The position numbers were made by a program, and so were the translations under genes. Of a stretch of DNA of 21,683 bases, positions 17,064 through 21,683 are shown piece by piece (the stretch's first letter is position 1; each line of letters begins with the position of its first letter). Under the pieces are notes generated by a model. It was not told where the DNA came from. It made no database searches and was given only the letters and a program-made list of their open reading frames with translations. This DNA is from Acanthamoeba lenticulata (lineage: Eukaryota > Discosea > Longamoebia > Acanthamoebidae). The stretch lies in the NCBI GenBank assembly GCA_002179805.1, contig NAVB01000837.1, positions 1 to 21,683 of the forward strand, read 5' to 3'.

Positions 17064-17087
17064 TTGGCGCGAAAAAAAGGCGGGAAA
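17064..17087. promoter_or_regulatory. Two adjacent E2F/DP-like sites
   Basis: TTGGCGCGAA at 17064-17073 and GGCGGGAAA at 17079-17087 both match the E2F core (TTTSSCGC on one strand or the other) and are six bases apart. They lie about 80-105 bp upstream of the Miro ATG and about 450 bp upstream of the V-ATPase ATG. The matches are direct; regulation by E2F is inference. Confidence 0.4.
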
Positions 17088-17306
17088 TGCCAATGCACAA
17101 AGAAAAAGGCAAAAGAAGAACGCAATAAAGGCCATAGCTTGGCCCTTGCGGCCAAGAAAGGCGAATTGTAAAGGCGACTGAGCTTTATTTTGTGAACGCA
17201 TGCTGTGCCATCTTTCTCAACTTGATGCAACAGTTACGACAGGAAGCGCAGTTTGTCTTTTTCAGTCGGATAGTCTTTTTCATGTTCAATTTCTCATCTT
17301 GCCGAC

Positions 17307-17417
17307 ATGTCCGCATTAAACGGAGAGAAGTCGTCTCCGCTTTCGACGTCCGAGGAAAAGTCCAACGAGCAGGAGAAGAAGATCAAGGCTTCTCTTCCCT
17401 TTCGGCAGCACCCGTAG
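17307..17417 (+). other. Short ORF of 36 codons, unassigned
   Basis: ATG to TAG encodes MSALNGEKSSPLSTSEEKSN then a Lys/Glu-rich run ending SLPFRQHP. It lies upstream of the V-ATPase TATA-like box. It is not homologous to anything I recognise. It could be chance, an upstream ORF of a longer transcript, or a first exon (GTAGGT overlaps its stop and GTAAGTG follows at 17424). Confidence 0.25.
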
Positions 17418-17441
17418 GTTGTGGTAAGTGACTCATAATTT

Positions 17442-17448
17442 TATAAAA
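17442..17448 (+). promoter_or_regulatory. vatM: TATA box of the V-ATPase subunit a gene
   Basis: TATAAAA lies 93 nt upstream of the ATG. With a usual 25-30 nt offset, transcription would start near 17475, giving a leader of about 65 nt. It is the best TATA match in this spacer. Confidence 0.5.
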
Positions 17449-17540
17449 GCAAGCAGCGGTAGCCGCACATCTCAGTTTTAAGGCTCACTCGCGAGGTTTT
17501 CTATTCCATCCACCGGGGAGCAGTCAATTAGCATCCGAAA

Positions 17541-20460
17541 ATGGGAGAGCTCTTCCGTTCGGAGGAGATGCAGCTCGTCCAGCTGTTCATGTCGCTCGAA
17601 GCGGCGCGTGACACTGTGGACGAGCTCGGTGACCTGGGTCTTATTCAATTCAAGGATGTACGATACCGCCCTCTCCGCAGTTGCCATGCTCTCGGATTTT
17701 TTTTTTTGCTGTTGAGTGAGCCCGTTATTTATTGCCTAATTTCTTCTCGATACAGCTCAATCCCGAGGTGAATGCCATTCAGCGTAACTTCGTTGCTGAG
17801 GTCAAGCGCTGCGACGAGATGGAGCGCAAGCTCCGTTTCTTCCAGGACCAGATTGACAAGCAGGAGTTCACCGAGGATGAGCTCGAGCCGCTGCAACTTG
17901 GCCTGAGCATCGGCTCGACCAAGAAGACCGTCGTTCCGGAAATGGACGAGCTCGAGGTATGCTAATGCCGAGCCAAATGAAAGACTGATGACGGAATGCT
18001 CACTGTTCATGCGCTCGTTTTCAGGCTCGCTTCGAGGATCTCGAGAAGGAGCTTACTCAAATGAACAACAACCAGGAGAAGCTCAAGCGCAACTACAACG
18101 AGCTTATTGAGCTCAAGCACGTGCTGGAGAAGGACAATGTCTTCTTCGAGACCACGACCAACGCCGGCGTTGCCGACCGCGATCGTTTTGACGACGAGGT
18201 CGACGTCGGCAGCATGAGTGAGGTGCAGAGCCTCACCGCGTTCGGCGTCAAGCTGGGCTTCGTTACCGGCGTGGTCGAGCGTGCCAAGATGGTCACCTTT
18301 GAGCGTGTCCTCTGGCGTGTGACTCGCGGCAACTTGTTCATGAGGACCGCCCCCATTGAGGAGCGCATCGAGGATCCCAAGACCGTACGCTTTCTCTTAC
18401 CTTATTAATCCGATTAATACATTGATGCATAATTGAATCTTACATTTTGTGACGTGTTCAGAACGAGCTGGTGGCCAAGCTGGTGTTCATCATCTTCTTC
18501 CAGGGTGACCGTGCCGAGTCCAAGGTCAAGAAGATCTGCGAGTCGTTTGGCGCCAACCTCTACCCGTGCCCCGACACGGCTCAGGAGAGGCAGGAGATGA
18601 TCGCCCAGGTGGAGACCCGTCTGACCGACCTCGACGTGGTGCTCGGGCGGTCGCTCGACCACCGCAAGAAGGTGCTCCTCGACGTCGCCACCCACATCGA
18701 GGACTGGCGCGTCCAGGTGGTCAAGGAGAAGGCCATCTACCACAACATGAACCTGTTCAACTACGACGTCGGCCGCAAGTGCCTCATCGCCGAGGGCTGG
18801 TGCCCGCTCACGGCCACGGAGGACATCCAGCAGGCCCTCAAGCGCGCCAACGAGCGCTCGGGCACGCTGGTGCCCTCGATCGTCAACGTGGTCAAGACCC
18901 GCGAGCAGCCCCCGACCTACTTCAAGACCAACAAGTTCACCAAGTCCTTCCAGGGCATCGTCGACTCGTATGGTATGGCTCGCTACCGCGAGGTCAACCC
19001 GGGTGTGTTCACCATCGTCACCTTCCCGTTCCTGTTCGGCATGATGTTTGGTGATGTCGGCCACGGCGTCATGCTCTTCATCTTTGCCATCTACATGTGC
19101 CTCAAGGAGGACCAGTTGTCCAAGATCAAGCTCAACGAAATGGTCAAGACCTGCTTCGACGGTCGCTACATGCTCCTCCTCATGGCCATCGGTGCCATCT
19201 ACTGCGGTGCCATCTACAACGAAGTCTTCTCCGTCCCGCTCGACATCTTTGGCTCGCGCTGGCAGTACTTCCAGCACGAGCAGTTTGCCGAGTGGACCAA
19301 CCCGAGCATCGCCTACCCGTTTGGCGTCGACCCCGCGTGGAAGGGCGCCAAGAACGAGCTGATCTACTACAACTCGATCAAGATGAAGCTCTCCATCATC
19401 TTTGGCGTTTCTCACATGGTCTTCGGTATCTTCCTCTCGGCCCTCAACGGCATCTACTACAAGAAGCCCTACAACATCTGGTTCGAGTTCCTCCCTCAGC
19501 TCTGCTTCATGCTGGTACGCTGCGCCATCATTTTCATATCATTTATTTATTCATTTAAATTTGAATAATGGTGCTGACTGGTGATGATGGTGATCGTTCG
19601 TTTGCAGTCCATCTTCGGCTACCTGGTGTTCCTCATCTTCTTCAAGTGGAGCCACGAGTTCTCCTCGCCCTCGGACGCCCCCAACCTGCTCAACTTGCTG
19701 ATCAGCATGTTCCTCAAGCCCTTCTCGCTGCAGCCGATTGACGACCTCTTCCCGGGCCAGCTCTACCTCCAGTGGGTCCTCATCGTCACCGCCTTCGTCT
19801 CCGTGCCCATGATGCTCCTCCCCAAGCCCCTGCTCCTCAGGCGCGACCACAAGCGCGGCTACAAGCGGTTCGTCTTCATCGTTCATCATTCTTCTTGTTG
19901 GTGATGATGTAGTTGATGATGCTCATGTTTTCGTGAACGTTCAGGTTGGCCGACTCGCACGAGGAGGGCGAGGATGAGGAAGAGGAGGAGTTTGACTTCA
20001 ACGAGATCTTCATCCACCAGATCATCCACACCATCGAGTTCGTGCTGGGCGCCATCTCCAACACGGCCTCCTACCTGCGTCTGTGGGCCTTGTCGCTTGC
20101 CCACTCTGAGCTTGCCACCGTCTTCTGGGAGCGCGTGCTCGTCCTCACCCTCGAGAAGAACAACTTCTTCCTCATCTTTGTCGGCTTTGCCGTGTGGGCC
20201 GCCGCCACCTTTGGTGTGCTCCTCGTCATGGAGTCCCTCTCGGCCTTCCTGCACGCCCTCCGTCTCCACTGGTACTTTCCTCCACAACCATTTCAATGTT
20301 GATTTATTTATTATTTATTATTTATTTATGATTATTCATCTTGCTCACCTTCACGTTCAACAGGGTCGAGTTCCAGAGCAAGTTCTACATGGGTGACGGC
20401 TACAAGTTCACCCCGTTCTGCTACGAGCACATCCTCTCGGGTGAGGAGGAGGGTGTGTAA
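17541..20460 (+). CDS. vatM: V-type proton ATPase V0 subunit a
   Basis: Seven exons (17541-17657, 17756-17956, 18025-18384, 18462-19514, 19608-19867, 19945-20271, 20364-20460) give 804 aa, the normal family length (about 800-850). The start [17 protein letters not shown] is the conserved N-terminus, followed by [20 protein letters not shown] and [14 protein letters not shown]. The N-terminal 380 residues form the cytosolic arm. The membrane half begins at [14 protein letters not shown] and includes ILFGVSHM-type and GSRWQYF segments. [23 protein letters not shown] contains the essential Arg of the proton half-channel. The end is [18 protein letters not shown]. An acidic loop ([14 protein letters not shown]) precedes the last helices. 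Subunit a conducts protons past the rotor ring in endolysosomal and contractile-vacuole membranes. Codon use is strongly C-ending, like eL19. All introns are canonical GT-AG. Confidence 0.97.
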
Positions 20461-20605
20461 ACAAACAGCTTATGTGTATTGTGCCGCCCCCTGTGTGGGC
20501 ACTTTGTTTCTACAAGAAAGCTGTTGTTGCTCTGTCTTCTTTTTTGAAACTTTATTAAACACCATCAACCAACAAGGGCAAATTTAATTTAATTTTTCTT
20601 GGATT

Positions 20606-20611
20606 AATAAA
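20606..20611 (+). terminator. vatM: Polyadenylation signal AATAAA for V-ATPase subunit a
   Basis: The hexamer lies in an A/T-rich stretch 146 nt beyond the stop codon. It is the only exact AATAAA in the near 3' flank; use is inferred. Confidence 0.45.
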
Positions 20612-20805
20612 AGGTATTTGTTGGGCCAACCACGCTGCGGTTATGAATGACCTGCCCCTTGGTGATACGAGGTTTCCCCCACCGCACCTAAAGTAAGGGA
20701 CGTGAGTGTGTCTGGTCTAGGAAGACTGGACAAAAGAACGGGAAGACTTGGCTCGTTGTGCTCATCTTCGGTTCAAGCCTTGCTCTCCCACTTGAAGTTC
20801 AAAAC

Positions 20806-21053
20806 GTACGTTCAGTTGGTCTACCCTCGGTATTTTAAAATTTATTTTTAATCCTCCATTTATTCTGTTTGCTTCTTGCGAGCTTCATCTTCAGCATGCT
20901 CTTTGTTCTGTCCTGTTGCTTTCGGACTTAAACGTTCGTTTTCAAAACCAAATGAACTCATCTTTGTAAAATCACAATCGATAGTTCCAAACTGAATCGT
21001 GCTCCCTCCCCCCTGCCTTTGTGCTCTCCTCTCTACTCCCTCGCGACACGCAG
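20806..21053 (+). other. Probable 5' UTR intron of the Ser-rich gene
   Basis: A consensus GTACGT donor follows AAAAC at 20805, and a long pyrimidine-rich stretch ends in ACACGCAG at 21053, 32 nt before the ATG. The upstream segment is unlikely to code: in the phase that would match, it has a TGA close to the donor and no ATG after it. Confidence 0.45.
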
Positions 21054-21085
21054 GAACGCGCCGGCATCAACAAAACGTTGAGAAG

Positions 21086-21683
21086 ATGGATGAAAGCGAA
21101 GCCCACCAGCTGAGCGACGTGGACTGTGGCAGCGAGGGCGACGGCTGGTCCGAGTCGCCCGGCTCGTCCCCGTCGCCCTCGCCCGGCTCGGGCCCATCGG
21201 TGCTGCTCGCCGTCACCGCCATCGACGCCTCGTCCATCAACAAAATTCGCCGCTCCATCTCCGACGCCACCGACTCTGCCTCGTCCTCGTCCTCGTCTTC
21301 TACTTCATCCTCCTCCTCTTCTTCTGGGTCGAGCAAGGGCACCGGCCGGGGCCACTCACAGCTTCGCACGTCGGTGCCCGCGTTGTCCTCCATGCCCTCG
21401 TCATCTTCATCATCATCGTCTTCATCGTCATCGTCGTCGTCGCAGAAAAAGGTCAAAGCCTCCCGCAAAAAGTCGCTTGATGACGGCGTGGTGGCCGCGC
21501 GGAACGGCGGCGGGCCGGCCGCCCACGCCGCCGCGACAGGCCTCAACCTGGGCAAGCGCTCGGTCTCGGCCAGCGCCAAGGCCAACAGCCTCGACGGCCC
21601 GCTTCAGCTCAGCGCCCTCACGGCCGCCGCCGCGGGCAACGACGCCGGCCTCCCGTCCAGCCTCAGCATGAGCCCACGCGGGG
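21086..21683 (+). CDS. Unrecognised protein with Ser-rich N-terminus, partial, runs off the right edge
   Basis: From the ATG at 21086 the frame stays open for 199 codons to the end of the window. It begins MDESEAHQLSDVDCGSEGDG, continues with SPSPSPGSGPS, then DASSINKIRRSISDATDS. Two long Ser tracts follow (about residues 66-84 and 106-121), then basic KKVKASRKKSLDD and an Ala/Gly-rich end. RRSIS and RKKSL are basophilic-kinase-like phosphorylation contexts. No domain is visible, so the function is unknown; the catalytic or structural part is probably downstream. GC-rich codon use and strong third-position C/G support real coding. The ATG is chosen as the first in frame after the probable 5' UTR acceptor. 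Confidence 0.6.
   Translation, partial: MDESEAHQLSDVDCGSEGDGWSESPGSSPSPSPGSGPSVLLAVTAIDASSINKIRRSISDATDSASSSSSSSTSSSSSSSGSSKGTGRGHSQLRTSVPALSSMPSSSSSSSSSSSSSSSQKKVKASRKKSLDDGVVAARNGGGPAAHAAATGLNLGKRSVSASAKANSLDGPLQLSALTAAAAGNDAGLPSSLSMSPRG

Larger units (their letters stand above)
16982..17540. promoter_or_regulatory. Divergent promoter region between Miro and V-ATPase subunit a
   Basis: This 559-bp spacer separates divergent start codons. Near the Miro side are two E2F-like sequences (17064-17087). On the V-ATPase side, TATAAAA lies at 17442-17448. A short 36-codon ORF (17307-17417) lies between them. Apart from these I see no conserved exon. Confidence 0.55.
20461..21085. other. Intergenic spacer: V-ATPase 3' flank and 5' region of the next gene
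   Basis: The spacer is 625 bp between two plus-strand genes. It contains AATAAA at 20606-20611, 146 nt after the V-ATPase stop, and then a probable 5' UTR intron of the next gene (20806-21053). No conserved coding exon, tRNA or other RNA gene could be supported. Confidence 0.55.

Noticed and set aside
16916..17230. N-terminally extended Miro starting upstream of 16981
   Set aside because: The family starts almost directly with the first beta strand (MKDHVRIVLVG); the upstream residues are low-complexity and would disrupt the divergent promoter.
20740..20795. tRNA-like B-box (GGTTCAAGCC at about 20770)
   Set aside because: No matching A-box, acceptor stem or anticodon arm can be drawn around it.
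1..21683. CRISPR array, transposon ends, rRNA or toxin-antitoxin loci
   Set aside because: I looked on both strands and saw no regularly spaced repeats, terminal inverted repeats with duplicated targets, or rRNA segments. The repeats present are intronic dinucleotide/CGTGTCGTG tracts and coding homopolymers.

Overview
This is nuclear DNA from a protist, most probably an Acanthamoeba-like amoebozoan. Coding exons are very GC-rich, introns are dense and mostly short (about 50-270 nt), donors are often GTACG, GTGCG or GTTCG, and intergenic spacers are only 0.1-0.6 kb. The gene set (Miro, V-ATPase subunit a, Rad17, Rab32-type GTPase, a Skp1-GnT-like glycosyltransferase) is eukaryotic. The organism name is inferred from style; no marker gene proves it. 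I rebuilt gene models by hand, checking that exon lengths and intron phases stay in frame and that splices restore family motifs.

Layout, left to right. (1) Minus strand, off the left edge: N-terminal part of a Trk-type cation transporter (1-1608). (2) Minus: a DH-domain RhoGEF with a long Ser-rich N-terminus (1855-3837). (3) Minus: a Rab32-family GTPase (4439-5311). (4) Plus: ribosomal protein eL19 with a long Lys/Ala tail (5798-6856). (5) Minus: RAMP4/SERP-like ER protein whose first coding exon is only the ATG (7148-7542). (6) Minus: Rad17, the checkpoint clamp-loader large subunit, with about 590 low-complexity residues at its N-terminus (7926-12227). (7) Plus, divergent from Rad17 across 111 bp: a cytoplasmic GlcNAc-transferase-like protein (12339-13892). 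(8) Minus: mitochondrial Rho GTPase Miro, 12 exons (14157-16981). (9) Plus: V-ATPase V0 subunit a, 7 exons (17541-20460). (10) Plus, off the right edge: an unrecognised Ser-rich N-terminus (21086-21683).

The genes look like an ordinary housekeeping neighbourhood and not an operon or a single system. Rab32 and V-ATPase subunit a both act on endolysosomal membranes, and Miro acts at mitochondria, but nothing in the layout shows they work together. I found no mobile element, CRISPR array, rRNA or tRNA. The most unusual structure is a recurring class of GC-rich introns carrying CGTGTCGTG-type repeats and a CTSAC branch-point-like motif, present in four different genes. Other points worth a look are a GC-AG intron in rad17, a Miro whose second GTPase domain has lost its P-loop, and Ser homopolymers inserted into catalytic domains.
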